A DNA stretch of 64,000 nucleotides, from contig JBDRHZ010000001.1 in assembly GCA_043816305.1 (NCBI GenBank), positions 1-64,000 of the forward strand, given 5' to 3'. Position 1 is the stretch's first letter. The number at the start of each line of letters is the position of its first letter. The DNA is from JAHIVN01 sp018816645. GTDB taxonomy: Bacteria > Patescibacteriota > Dojkabacteria > JAHIVN01. The notes beneath the pieces were generated by a model, which worked only from the letters and a program-made list of their open reading frames with translations, searched no databases and was not told the origin of the DNA. The translations under genes were made by a program, and so were the position numbers. This document shows, piece by piece, positions 8,437-17,571 of this stretch.

Positions 8437-9279
8437 ATGAAGATCAAAAAGGTACTACTCCGAACGTCTTTTTTTACCATTGTTTTTGTTTTTCTTGCTA
8501 CATTTATAACAGGAGGAGAACAAAGTGATCAGGTACAGACACTTCTCGGAGTCTCCTCATTTATTTTTGGCATCTTTCTTGCCTTTTATACTGCAAACAG
8601 CCATGGTAGATTTAACGATGTCATGAAGGGGCTTCGTATAGATTCCGGAATTCTTAAATTTATATACCTTTCGTCTAAACTTTTTCCCGAACAAGTGCAG
8701 GAACGTATCAAGACGCTAATAGACAATTACCTGATCGAACAGCTGGATTATTTCCTCTATGACTTCGATAAAAGCCAGAAACAGCTAGATGATCTGTTTG
8801 AATATATTCTCTTTCTCAAACCGGAGACGAAAGAACAGCAGACAGCATACGATAATATGATCGATGAGATGAACGAAGCCACCAAGAACAGAAAACAGGT
8901 TGAGTCAAATGTAACTGCACATCTTTCAATTTTCGAATGGAGCATTCTGATTGTACTGCTCGTAATCATTCTCTTCTGTCTTTTCTATATAAATGATAGC
9001 ACTATAATCTCCATACTGCTCACAACAATGCTTTCAACTGCGTCGGCAATTATGCTTCTGACACTATACGACCTTGACTCCCTCAGATGGCAAGAACAGT
9101 ATAGGATCTGGGATCCGCTCCAAAGACTCTTCCGTGAGATGAATCTTCTACCCTATTATCCAGATGCTGCAATTGCAAGTGGAAGGATAAGACCTTTAAA
9201 GGGAAAGGTCAGAATTGCTCATTATCCAAATAAATATCCGGATATGAGTGGAAAAGAGATCGAGGAAACGGAAATTTAG
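8437..9279 (+). CDS. DUF4239-like (bestrophin-like) membrane protein
   Basis: A 280-residue protein with two N-terminal hydrophobic segments (about 9-26 and 37-52), a long charged helical middle and two further segments (about 168-190 and 191-210). It then has LTLYDLDSLRWQEQYRIWDPL, as in the DUF4239/bestrophin-like arrangement of two helix pairs. Such proteins are proposed channels; no direct evidence exists here. It is convergent with the patatin-like gene. Confidence 0.6.
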   Translation: MKIKKVLLRTSFFTIVFVFLATFITGGEQSDQVQTLLGVSSFIFGIFLAFYTANSHGRFNDVMKGLRIDSGILKFIYLSSKLFPEQVQERIKTLIDNYLIEQLDYFLYDFDKSQKQLDDLFEYILFLKPETKEQQTAYDNMIDEMNEATKNRKQVESNVTAHLSIFEWSILIVLLVIILFCLFYINDSTIISILLTTMLSTASAIMLLTLYDLDSLRWQEQYRIWDPLQRLFREMNLLPYYPDAAIASGRIRPLKGKVRIAHYPNKYPDMSGKEIEETEI

Positions 9280-9324
9280 TAGTCTCACTCATTAACTCAA
9301 ATATTGCAAAAATAAGCATAGAGG

Positions 9325-10245
9325 TTATATTAATCTTTCTAACTTTGCTTCGATCACATCCTTCTGTTTCTTGACTGAGACGACCCCTCTTTCGATAGCT
9401 TGCCTGCATCTTTTAGTAAATGTATATCGGAAATCTTCAACTGGATTTATTCCTGCAAATGGTCGTATTGAAACAATATTATCATTATTAGAGAATACTG
9501 ATGACTTTCTAGAAAGATCAATATTTATTATTAAGGCATTTGGGAAAATACAGCGTGCAATCTTGACAGGATTCTTCCAGTTATCTGAATAATCACTTGC
9601 GTCAACCATTTCTGCAACTCGCTGGTCCTGTTTATCGACAAACTTTAGGGGACTAACTCTATAGATCATACTGCAGGAAGCCCGAACCCAGGAAGCCACC
9701 GGTTCACTGCCCCATCCGAGAACTGCTCCTTCATCCAACTGATAAGCCACGACTATTTCGGGTATTCTCAACTCTTCAAAAGTCTCTGCTCCCCAGCCTC
9801 TCACCAAGTCTTCCAAAGGCTCCATACTCACTAGCTGATCTGTTCGACCGATATCCAGCTTTACAAGGTTTCTCCACCATATGCTTTTCTTCGCCTCTTC
9901 CTCCAACTCATCAGGACTCCAGCCGCAGCAAATAGCAGCTCCGGCAAATGATCCTCCACTGCTTGAAACAACTGCATCTACCTTTAAATCAGTGTTTTTA
10001 GTCTCATTAGTTTTACTTATAATCATATGAAGCTCCCTATAAGCTCCAACTTGGGCAAATGCTTTCATAGCACCGCCAGAGAGAACTAAGACTATAGCTT
10101 TACGTGCTTTTAGGATTACTTGATTGATAGATGATGGAACTTGAGCATCTTTTATCCAATTTTCTCTCATGTTCTCCTTATCATCACCTATCAATACCGG
10201 ATCCAAAACTGGATAGTCATATTTTCTTTTTTTCATATCCTGCAT
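9325..10245 (-). CDS. patatin-like protein with altered catalytic motifs
   Basis: The patatin layout is visible: a glycine-rich oxyanion segment IVLVLSGGAMKAFAQVGAYREL, a nucleophile elbow AVVSSSGGSFAGA, and a late Asp segment VAEMVDASDYSD. Each motif deviates. The usual GGGxRG is SGGAMK, GxSxG reads SSSGG (the central Ser remains), and the DG[GA] dyad reads DAS. Lipid acyl hydrolase activity is therefore uncertain. I chose the ATG at 10245; a TTG at 10293 would add 16 residues of hydrophobic, unsupported sequence. Confidence 0.7.
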   Translation of the reverse strand: MQDMKKRKYDYPVLDPVLIGDDKENMRENWIKDAQVPSSINQVILKARKAIVLVLSGGAMKAFAQVGAYRELHMIISKTNETKNTDLKVDAVVSSSGGSFAGAAICCGWSPDELEEEAKKSIWWRNLVKLDIGRTDQLVSMEPLEDLVRGWGAETFEELRIPEIVVAYQLDEGAVLGWGSEPVASWVRASCSMIYRVSPLKFVDKQDQRVAEMVDASDYSDNWKNPVKIARCIFPNALIINIDLSRKSSVFSNNDNIVSIRPFAGINPVEDFRYTFTKRCRQAIERGVVSVKKQKDVIEAKLERLI

Positions 10246-10390
10246 TAAGGGAATAATCCTGCTTAATTCTATCAACAAGCAGAAATAAAGCAAAGAACAA
10301 AGTCTAGCTTATAAGCCACCACTTCGGCACTAACATCCAGCATTGAAATCATGATAAAATACGCCGTTAATCTCTTTATCAGATGCAACA

Positions 10391-11485
10391 ATGAATCTTT
10401 CGATTGGAATAGTTGGACTTCCTAATGTCGGGAAATCAACTTTATTTAATGCACTTACTGTAAACTCAGTCCCGGCAGAAAATTATCCTTTCTGCACGAT
10501 CGAACCAAACACAGGAGTTATCCCGGTAAATGACAACAGGTTGAGAAAGCTGGCCAAAATCGAAAACAGTGAAAAGATCATTCCTGCAGTAGTCCAATTC
10601 GTCGACATAGCGGGGCTCGTGAAAGGAGCTTCAAAGGGTGAAGGACTAGGAAACAAATTTCTCTCACACATCCGAGAGGTTGATGCCATAGTTCAGGTTG
10701 TCCGCCGATTCAAAGATGATAAAGTAACACATGTAGATAAGCAGGTCGATCCTAGAAGAGATATCGAAACCATAGAAACCGAGATGATAATCAAAGACAC
10801 GGAGAGTCTCGAAAAAAAGATAGGGATACTAGAAAAACAGGCAAGAACTGATAAAACTATCGGTGAACAAGTCGATCTTGCTAAATTGCTGCTGGATAAT
10901 CTAAACAAAGGGACACTCGCACACGAAGTTGAAAAGCCTTCAGACAAAGATCTCAGACTGTTTCGAAAGGAACTCTTCCTGCTTACTGACAAGCCTATGA
11001 TTTATGTCATAAATGAAGCCGTAGAAAAGATAAATTCAAAGTTATATGAAGAAATTCTAGAAGAGCTGAAACTAAGACAAGGACAAGCACTTATAATTCT
11101 TGATGCAAAGCTGGAGATTGACCTATCACAGCTTGCCGAAACTGAACAGGATGAAATGCTCAAAGAATTTGGCCTTGTAGAAAGACCTCTCGATAAGCTC
11201 ATCAAAGCAAGCTACAAAGCTCTCGGGCTTATCAGCTTCTTCACAGCAGGAGAACAGGAAGCAAGGGCATGGACTATCAGTAATGGTGACACAATAATAC
11301 AAGCTGCTGCAGTCATACACAACGACTTCGCTGAAAATTTTATTGCTGCAGATATAGTAAAATATGAAGATTTCGTGACATATAATGGGTGGAGTAAATG
11401 TAAAGAAACAGGAAGAATTCGCCTAGTTGGAAGAGATTACACAGTGAACGAAGGAGATGTTGTCTTGATAAGGCATAATACATAA
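10391..11485 (+). CDS. ychF: redox-regulated ATPase YchF (Obg family)
   Basis: A 364-residue protein of exact family length. G1 is GLPNVGKST, G3 is DIAGLVKGAS, and the Obg-type helical insertion lies at about 130-190. The G4 equivalent YVINE replaces NKxD, as expected for YchF with its ATP preference. The C-terminal TGS domain ends GRDYTVNEGDVVLIRHNT. A highly conserved ribosome-associated protein. Monocistronic here. Confidence 0.96.
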   Translation: MNLSIGIVGLPNVGKSTLFNALTVNSVPAENYPFCTIEPNTGVIPVNDNRLRKLAKIENSEKIIPAVVQFVDIAGLVKGASKGEGLGNKFLSHIREVDAIVQVVRRFKDDKVTHVDKQVDPRRDIETIETEMIIKDTESLEKKIGILEKQARTDKTIGEQVDLAKLLLDNLNKGTLAHEVEKPSDKDLRLFRKELFLLTDKPMIYVINEAVEKINSKLYEEILEELKLRQGQALIILDAKLEIDLSQLAETEQDEMLKEFGLVERPLDKLIKASYKALGLISFFTAGEQEARAWTISNGDTIIQAAAVIHNDFAENFIAADIVKYEDFVTYNGWSKCKETGRIRLVGRDYTVNEGDVVLIRHNT

Positions 11486-11595
11486 GCTATACCGACTTAA
11501 AAACAAAAACTTCTTATATGTGTAAGTGATTTATAAGTCGAGTATATGCTAAATCTAAAACTTATTATGAAATTTCGTTTTGATTTAGCTATATA

Positions 11596-12666
11596 TCATG
11601 TCCGAAGTCCATCAAAAATGTTGTTCAGATTGGTTTTGGCATCGCTTGTATTCGGACCAAATATCACGGCATATTCGAGATAGTTCTCAATATTTTTAAA
11701 CCCTTCTATAATATCAGTTTCCGAATTATTGTCTATCACAAGCTGAACATAGACTTTGACAGAGGGATTATATCCTTTGAAAAGTTGATACTTCATGGAA
11801 ACGGTAGCAACGAAAATATCCATCCCTGAGTTAGTAAGAATATTTTGCCCTTGAAATCCTACTCCATCTATTGTCGATATTACATCATCCAGCAAGCCTC
11901 TTGCCTCAAGGGTATCAAATAAGCTTTGTATCGGTCCCCAGGACGCTTTACGTCCTGAAGAATGGACTATCGTTGAAAATTCATTTAGAGATTCCACAAC
12001 ATTATTTCTCTCCGACAGAGGAGTCATCGATCCTTCCATGTTATAGCTTATCCAAGTTACCGATGAAGGAATTTGACTGATGTACGTCTCCAGATCAGCA
12101 ACAGATGAGAGACTCAATGACTTCACAATTCCCTTATCAATTCCATTTACCGAATTCAACTGAGAAATGGCTGTCGCAAATTTCTCAGCAGTTATAGGTA
12201 CCTCTGGACTGTTTCGTATAGCTGTGGCATAAATCTTATCCCCGCTCTTAAGTTTGCTCTTCACACTATCATAAAAATAGTATGATAAAACAATATTTTT
12301 ATCAAAGGAGTATTTATCAGGTATTTCTCCGTCTTCTTTTTGTGGATCGTCAACCGGGTCAACATCATCAGATGAAGTTTTTGAGCTATTTTCACCCGAC
12401 GCCGAGGTCTCATTTTCTTTACCCTCACTATCTTCATTATCCCCCTGCTTGTATTCTTTTCCCTCGTCAACTTGAAAATTCTTTTCATTATTTTGTGGCA
12501 CATTATCTGCCAGAAAATAATCATCTTTCTTCCAGAAAGAAATAGTTACTATGAATAATACACTACTCGTCAATATAATTATACTAAGACAAGTAAGCAG
12601 AATTAGCCGTTTATCAGTCCCGTCTACTTTTGCCTGTTTCAATATTTTAATCAAGTTCATAACCAT
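11596..12666 (-). CDS. membrane-anchored surface protein with acidic linker
   Basis: A 356-residue protein. A basic N-terminus precedes one hydrophobic anchor (about 21-44). A long acidic Ser/Asp/Glu/Lys-rich linker runs from about 50 to 118, and a folded outer domain follows from about 120 (IVLSYYFYDSVKSKLKSGDK onward). The anchor-linker-domain layout points to an extracellular, cell-attached protein. The outer domain has alternating strand/helix character (VTWISYNMEGSMTP, GVGFQGQNILTNSG, VYVQLVIDNN) as in TIM-barrel glycosidase-like proteins, but no catalytic pattern is certain. Confidence 0.6.
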   Translation of the reverse strand: MVMNLIKILKQAKVDGTDKRLILLTCLSIIILTSSVLFIVTISFWKKDDYFLADNVPQNNEKNFQVDEGKEYKQGDNEDSEGKENETSASGENSSKTSSDDVDPVDDPQKEDGEIPDKYSFDKNIVLSYYFYDSVKSKLKSGDKIYATAIRNSPEVPITAEKFATAISQLNSVNGIDKGIVKSLSLSSVADLETYISQIPSSVTWISYNMEGSMTPLSERNNVVESLNEFSTIVHSSGRKASWGPIQSLFDTLEARGLLDDVISTIDGVGFQGQNILTNSGMDIFVATVSMKYQLFKGYNPSVKVYVQLVIDNNSETDIIEGFKNIENYLEYAVIFGPNTSDAKTNLNNIFDGLRT

Positions 12667-12854
12667 ATTGTAGCAACATGAAGCACATATGAAAAGTAAA
12701 AAATAGCTAAATTATTATGCGTTCAGTAATCTATTTAAGTATTTAACGATTCAGTTTCCATAAAACTACTTATTTATATAATTGAACAGTTGCTTTTCGA
12801 AGTGAAAGATAATAAGATTACAGGTAGATGTAAGTCGATTTTCAACTTATAAAA

Positions 12855-13628
12855 GTGATAAAACTAAATGATTTAACAAAATTTCTTGACGGCTATTTAA
12901 ATTATGACATTTCAAGAAGTACAAAAGTTCTTGATGAGAAAAATGCTAATTGCCTCCAGGTAAAGGGAAGTGAAGAAATCGGCAAGATTGGATTTGGAGT
13001 CAGCGCGAGTCACAAACTTTTCCAGCTTGCAAAGAAATTTGGATGTCAATGTCTTGTTGTTCACCATGGAATAAAGATGCCGGATAGTCCTCATTATGAT
13101 TCGATATTCCAAAATAGAGTAAAATTTCTACTTGAGAATGACATTTCTCTATTCGGTTACCACTACTTACTCGACTCACACCCCGAAGTAGGAAACAACG
13201 CACAGATTCTAAAGAACCTTGGAATTACAAGCAAGGAGAAATTAGTTGAATGGGGCTGGTACGGAAAACTGAAAACTGCGACTAAGCTCACAAATGTAGT
13301 CAAGAAATGTGAAAAGATGTTTGAACAAAAAGCCATTCTTTATAAATATGGAAAAAATACGGTAAAGAAGATCGGAGCTGTCTCTGGAAGCGGATCTCTT
13401 TCCGGAAGCGAGCTGCAATCAGTCATAGACCTCGATCTAGACTTGTATATCACAGGAACTCCAAACGAAAGCACACGAGAAATATATAGAGAATTAGGCT
13501 TAAATCTCATAGCTGGCGGACACTATGCAACCGAGACATTTGGAGTAAAGGCACTGATGAAAAAAGTGAAACAAAAGTTCAAAAGCAGGGTAGACGTTGA
13601 GTATATAGAATTATGGAACGAGGTCTGA
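12855..13628 (+). CDS. Nif3-like dinuclear metal protein (DUF34)
   Basis: A 257-residue protein. Metal-ligand motifs of the family are present: LVVHHG near 78, LLDSHPEVGNN near 110, and GGHYATE near 223. The family forms toroidal hexamers; its function is disputed, although many are annotated as GTP cyclohydrolase 1 type 2 homologues. The start is a GTG at 12855, as no nearby ATG keeps the N-terminal VIKLNDLTKFLDGYL sequence. The RAYT transposase unit follows about 80 bases downstream. Confidence 0.88.
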   Translation: MIKLNDLTKFLDGYLNYDISRSTKVLDEKNANCLQVKGSEEIGKIGFGVSASHKLFQLAKKFGCQCLVVHHGIKMPDSPHYDSIFQNRVKFLLENDISLFGYHYLLDSHPEVGNNAQILKNLGITSKEKLVEWGWYGKLKTATKLTNVVKKCEKMFEQKAILYKYGKNTVKKIGAVSGSGSLSGSELQSVIDLDLDLYITGTPNESTREIYRELGLNLIAGGHYATETFGVKALMKKVKQKFKSRVDVEYIELWNEV

Positions 13629-13710
13629 TATCATTGGTAAGTAAATAATCCCCCACCCGTTTGTAGTAGCTCGTTGCTGCGTTAATAAATTGTAGTTGTA
13701 GCAGTATAAG

Positions 13711-13740
13711 TAGCTGGTTTGAACCTCTGTGTTCAAACTA
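13711..13740. repeat. REP-like palindrome, left copy
   Basis: GTTTGAAC and GTTCAAAC form an inverted repeat inside TAGCTGGTTTGAACCTCTGT. An almost identical copy in the same orientation lies at 14337-14367, beyond the transposase. This flanking arrangement is typical of REP sequences mobilised by RAYT transposases. Confidence 0.7.
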
Positions 13741-13775
13741 CAGGTCTCAGTAACTTAATAGCAAATTACACAACT

Positions 13776-14318
13776 ATGCCTACTCTATATATCGACAAAG
13801 AACTCAAAGACCGATGCTATTTCTTGACACTAACTGTAGTTGATTGGATAGATATCTTTACTTCAGAAAAGTACTTTACCTTCTTAGTAGAATCTCTTAA
13901 ATACTGTCAGAGAAATCATAAGCTGAGAATCTTTGGATATGTATTTATGACTAATCACATACATTTACTAGTTCAATGCAGAGATATGATTAAATTTATA
14001 AAGAATTTCAAGAGCTATTCAACAAAACTTATCAAACAGATGCTTCGAAGTGACAACAGATATTACCTAACTTATTTAGTGAGACAGGCTGAATTGAACC
14101 GGAAAAGAGAGAAGTTCAGCATTTGGAACTACAAAAACTGGCCGGTTCTTGTTGAAAGTGATTGCTTTTTTGAGCAGAAATTAAATTACATTCATTACAA
14201 CCCCGTTGCAAAAGGATACGTAGAAGAACCCTCTGATTGGAAGTACTCATCTGCTAGGAATTATGAGAAGGATGATCACTCGATTATTGAAATAGATACT
14301 GACGGAGAACTAGACTGA
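13776..14318 (+). CDS. REP-associated tyrosine transposase (IS200-like, RAYT)
   Basis: An approximately 180-residue Y1 transposase. The HUH metal motif is FMTNHIHLLVQ and the catalytic Tyr region is LNYIHYNPVAKGYVEEPSDW. The ATG at 13776 is preferred, because the upstream frame to 13719 runs through the left REP palindrome. RAYTs cut single-stranded REP hairpins; the two flanking REPs are the likely substrate. A single, domesticated-type copy with intact motifs. Confidence 0.88.
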   Translation: MPTLYIDKELKDRCYFLTLTVVDWIDIFTSEKYFTFLVESLKYCQRNHKLRIFGYVFMTNHIHLLVQCRDMIKFIKNFKSYSTKLIKQMLRSDNRYYLTYLVRQAELNRKREKFSIWNYKNWPVLVESDCFFEQKLNYIHYNPVAKGYVEEPSDWKYSSARNYEKDDHSIIEIDTDGELD

Positions 14319-14336
14319 GATATAGTTTAAACCCAG

Positions 14337-14367
14337 TAGCTGGTTTGAACCTCCGTGTTCAAACCAC
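14337..14367. repeat. REP-like palindrome, right copy
   Basis: TAGCTGGTTTGAACCTCCGT followed by GTTCAAACCAC repeats the left copy with few changes, 19 bases after the transposase stop codon. The GTTTGAAC/GTTCAAAC stem is intact. Confidence 0.7.
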
Positions 14368-14383
14368 AAGGCCAAAGAAGCTC

Positions 14384-15196
14384 CTAGTACTTATACACCC
14401 CCTTCTTCAGCGCATTCCACAGCACACTGAAACTTATCTTTTCGTTCTCAGCTATGTATTTATCTTTGATAACTATCACGTAATCCTTCTCAAAGTTTAA
14501 GATGATCAATGTATCACCAAATACTATTTTATCTATATGAGCAGTATCCTTTCTGCTAAGCTGAGGGCTTAAGAGAATTTGATAATCCTTTGCTTCGTAC
14601 TGTTTCTTATATTCTCTTGCCGACTTCACATCTTCCATAATTGCTCGCTCTTTGATCTTCATCTTATTGCGAAGCCGTATGTATTCTTTCAGATAATCTG
14701 GATCACGCGACAACCCGGAAAATTTGTCTGCCTCGCCTTGACACACATTTACCATTTCAAGGCCTTTCTCATTACACTCCTTCAAAACATCGAGTAAAAC
14801 TTTTTTCATACTTTCAAAACCTTCATACAATCTAACATCTGGCTTGTCGCTCTCGGACCGACTCCCTAATATATTTAAGTGATTCGAGATCTCTTTCAAG
14901 TTTTCTAGAGCCTCCTGCTTTTTAGCTTTTAAGTTTTTAAGCTTGTCAGTTATCATGTCAGGCTGCTCGGCAACCACATAGGTAGTTCCCTCTTCACTAA
15001 TCGTTGAAATAAATCCCTCTCTTTTTAATCTATCTAGAATATCATAGCAGGAAGACCTTGGCAGCAAAGAAGCTCTGGCGATCTCTTGAACCGTAGCTTT
15101 GCCCAGCTTTAGTGCTTCATAATAGAAGACTCCGCTTTCTTCAGAAAACCCAAGCTCTTTGAAGATGTTTTTGAGATAATTGGTCGTTTTACGCAT
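14384..15196 (-). CDS. TrmB-type transcriptional regulator 3
   Basis: About 270 residues. The winged helix reads LGFSEESGVFYYEALKLGKA then LLPRSSCYDILDRLKREGFI. A coiled linker runs to about 110 and a sensor domain begins VRLYEGFESMKKVLLDVL. The effector domain, with MVNVCQGEADKF and a later AKDYQILL, is close to that of TrmB4 (AICQGHESGK, SKDNQIIL), so the two are paralogues. The ATG at 15196 is preferred over a TTG at 15205. Divergent from the 15326 operon; a shared operator covers its promoter. Confidence 0.85.
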   Translation of the reverse strand: MRKTTNYLKNIFKELGFSEESGVFYYEALKLGKATVQEIARASLLPRSSCYDILDRLKREGFISTISEEGTTYVVAEQPDMITDKLKNLKAKKQEALENLKEISNHLNILGSRSESDKPDVRLYEGFESMKKVLLDVLKECNEKGLEMVNVCQGEADKFSGLSRDPDYLKEYIRLRNKMKIKERAIMEDVKSAREYKKQYEAKDYQILLSPQLSRKDTAHIDKIVFGDTLIILNFEKDYVIVIKDKYIAENEKISFSVLWNALKKGVYKY

Positions 15197-15246
15197 TAAC
15201 CACAATTCTACAATCTAAACTCTGCACCCTACGCTCTGTATTCTAC

Positions 15247-15279
15247 ATTATACTACACTGTTGTCGAGTTTGTCGACAC
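15247..15279 (-). promoter_or_regulatory. TrmB3 promoter with overlapping operator
   Basis: On the minus strand TATAAT (15252-15247) is preceded at 18 bp by TCGACA. On the plus strand the operator-like motif at 15259-15279 reads TGTTGTC, five bases, then TGTCGACAC, and it covers the -35 and spacer. The same motif lies in front of TrmB4 at 18017-18037. This suggests autoregulation and control of the divergent 15326 operon. Confidence 0.6.
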
Positions 15280-15325
15280 GCTTACACGTTATAAAATTCA
15301 TTTGTTAAAATCTTTATAGTAACCA

Positions 15326-16225
15326 ATGGAAGCAGGATCGCCATTCACAACTAGAGTTATGATCGAACCTGGAACTCACCGAACAGTCGCCTCTATCTAT
15401 AGACAAGCTAGAACTGAAGTTGTTGTACATAAATTCAGAGACGGAACAGCCATAGAGGTTCCGTCTATTAATAAAGCCGAAGTGATGAGACACATTATTC
15501 AGGCATTAGAAGAAACAGGCATTTGGAAGAATAGAATCCCTGCTATATTAAGCGAAGTTCAGAGAGAACAAGTCGTTGAGCTTGCAGGACACATAGTTAT
15601 TGATCAATCAAGAGTTTACTGTGGAAAAGAAGCAAAAGAGGTTAGTAATGCAGAAGATCCGATATTAGCAAAAACTGAACTTGCTTTTCTTATCGACTAT
15701 ATAATAAAGCCAATAAATCGCCCAGCTTCCCCTAGAGTTCCAGAACTTTTCACTACGGCTATTATGGAACTGGGACAGGTTCCTGTTAGTCTTTCAAAAG
15801 TTGCTAGAGCCATCTATAGAGGACTTGAGGCAGCTAGAAATTGTACTGTTTGCGAGCAAGTAAATGCTGTTGTGGGAGCACAAATACATGTTGCGGCCTC
15901 TATACTGACATTATACATGGATATCAAAAAAGCTCCTTCGCTTGATAAGACAGGGGCAGATCTATACCTCAATAGTAGTGTTATTGAAGCTTCGAACCCC
16001 CAAATGGTAATTGCTGTCGATGCGTTTATAGTTACCGTATTACTAAGTGCAAAACATTTTGAGACATTATTTAGATTTTTTGATTCTCAAGTCGAAATTG
16101 ACGGAGAGTGGATGACTTACTTTGATATGGAACTTGATACATATCCAGGTTTTTTACTTCTCGAGTATTCTAGAATACCAGAGCCTTACGCAACTAAACT
16201 TAGAAACATCACCACAATCAAATGA
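15326..16225 (+). CDS. unknown 299-aa protein, first gene of a TrmB3-linked operon
   Basis: I do not recognise the family. The N-terminal third is beta-rich (RVMIEPGTHRTVASIYRQAR, TEVVVHKFRDGTAIEV) and the rest is mostly helical (EVMRHIIQALEETGIWKN, AFLIDYIIKPINRP, FIVTVLLSAKHFETLFRFF). There is no signal peptide and no P-loop. This beta-then-helical plan loosely recalls the N-terminal halves of the NTPases at 50.7-58 kb, but without visible motif identity. It overlaps the methyltransferase start by 4 bases (ATGA). Confidence 0.6.
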   Translation: MEAGSPFTTRVMIEPGTHRTVASIYRQARTEVVVHKFRDGTAIEVPSINKAEVMRHIIQALEETGIWKNRIPAILSEVQREQVVELAGHIVIDQSRVYCGKEAKEVSNAEDPILAKTELAFLIDYIIKPINRPASPRVPELFTTAIMELGQVPVSLSKVARAIYRGLEAARNCTVCEQVNAVVGAQIHVAASILTLYMDIKKAPSLDKTGADLYLNSSVIEASNPQMVIAVDAFIVTVLLSAKHFETLFRFFDSQVEIDGEWMTYFDMELDTYPGFLLLEYSRIPEPYATKLRNITTIK

Positions 16226-16920
16226 ATATAAAAATAGACACGCAAGGTATCGAATACAAAACAATTGCAAACAACATTAATTTCAAAAATAAGGCGGTTC
16301 TCGAAATCGGCTGTGGAGATGGATCGTTTAGCATCAAGTTTGAAAAGATCTGTAAAAGCTGGCTTGGAATCGATATAGATTCAAAGGGAATAATGAAGGC
16401 TCGCAAACAAAACACTCCAAAAATGAGATTTGAACAACAAAACTTTCTAGCATCGAGATTGAAAGCAAATTTCAACATCATCTTTATGAGGCTGTCATTT
16501 CATGAGATTGGTGAATCCAACATGGAGAAAATCTTGCTGAAGTCAAAGTTGCTTCTGAAAAGAAATGGGAAAATTGTCATAGTTGACCCTCAATTTGGAT
16601 CTGAGCTGCAAGAATTATTCAATTACTTCTATAAAGAGGAAGAAATTGAGCATGATAAGCGACTCATAAAATCCAGAGAAGTTTTAGATGAACTAATAGC
16701 TGAAAACACATTAAAATCAACTCGGTTTTTTCAATACAATGTTTCTTATACTTTTACTGACTTTCGTTCTCTAATAGAATTTATAAGTCAGTATTGGAAC
16801 TTCCCCAAAGAGTCTGTCAAACAAGCAAAAGAAAACATTAGAAAAGCTCTCGGGACTAAAGCACAAAACAAGCCTTTAACAGTTTACGATCAGATGAACT
16901 TATTTGTTTTATCAACCTAA
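16222..16920 (+). CDS. class I SAM-dependent methyltransferase
   Basis: A 232-residue protein. Motif I is VLEIGCGDGSFSIKF, the acidic end of strand 2 is WLGIDIDSKG, motif II-like FNIIFMRLSFHEIG follows, and motif III is GKIVIVDPQFGSELQ. A C-terminal helical extension (about 165-232) may bind substrate. The start overlaps the previous stop by 4 bases and its stop overlaps the next start by 1 base, a strong sign of translational coupling in a three-gene operon. Substrate unknown. Confidence 0.85.
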   Translation: MNIKIDTQGIEYKTIANNINFKNKAVLEIGCGDGSFSIKFEKICKSWLGIDIDSKGIMKARKQNTPKMRFEQQNFLASRLKANFNIIFMRLSFHEIGESNMEKILLKSKLLLKRNGKIVIVDPQFGSELQELFNYFYKEEEIEHDKRLIKSREVLDELIAENTLKSTRFFQYNVSYTFTDFRSLIEFISQYWNFPKESVKQAKENIRKALGTKAQNKPLTVYDQMNLFVLST

Positions 16921-17555
16921 TGCCTATCATCATAAACCATAACCTATGCGATGAAGCTCCTGAGTGTGGAGGGATCGAAGTCTGTCCCAAAAAAGCCTTC
17001 TATTTTGATAAGAAAAAACAGCGTGTGTGCGTAGATCACTCGAAATGTACTGAATGCCTCAAGTGCACCCTGCCCGACTGCTGTCCTGTAGGGTGTATTC
17101 TCTATGCAAGAAACAAGTCAGAAGAGAAAAGAATCAGAAATAGAATCAAAGAAGATCCAAGGACTGCCAAATGGCTTTGGAAAGAGAGATACGGTTGCCA
17201 GCCGGGTAAAACTCCACCAAAAGCAAAGATCATTACAGATAAGAATTTCGATAAAGTTAAGATCACAAAAGGGTTTAAACTTATCGATATCTGGCACTAT
17301 GACTTTCTTGATTGTAGAGCCTATTCAGTCCTATTTGAAGAACTATGTGAAGAAATAACAAAAGCTCCTGACATATACAAGCTGGATGCTCGGAAATTTC
17401 CTGACATATCGAAGAAACTTAGAGTGAAAATGCTCCCTGCTCTGTTGTTACTCAAAGATGAAAAAGAAGTTTACAGATTTGAGGGACTTTTAAAGGATAG
17501 CATGTGTCGGAAGGTGAATAAGGTAATAGGTTCTGTTCTCAATAACAGAAAATAG
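16920..17555 (+). CDS. ferredoxin-thioredoxin-fold fusion protein
   Basis: A 211-residue protein. Residues 1-65 carry a Cys-rich ferredoxin-like region: C..APECGGIEVCP, then CTECLKCTLPDCCPVGCI. After a basic linker, residues 105-205 resemble a thioredoxin fold: FKLIDIWHYDFLDCRAYS, then DARKFPDISKKLRVKMLPALLLLKD with the cis-Pro segment. The usual CxxC is reduced to a single Cys. Such a fusion could pass electrons to a thiol or hold a cluster; the role is unknown. Last gene of the TrmB3-linked operon. Confidence 0.75.
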   Translation: MPIIINHNLCDEAPECGGIEVCPKKAFYFDKKKQRVCVDHSKCTECLKCTLPDCCPVGCILYARNKSEEKRIRNRIKEDPRTAKWLWKERYGCQPGKTPPKAKIITDKNFDKVKITKGFKLIDIWHYDFLDCRAYSVLFEELCEEITKAPDIYKLDARKFPDISKKLRVKMLPALLLLKDEKEVYRFEGLLKDSMCRKVNKVIGSVLNNRK

Positions 17556-17571
17556 CTATATGATCTTATGA

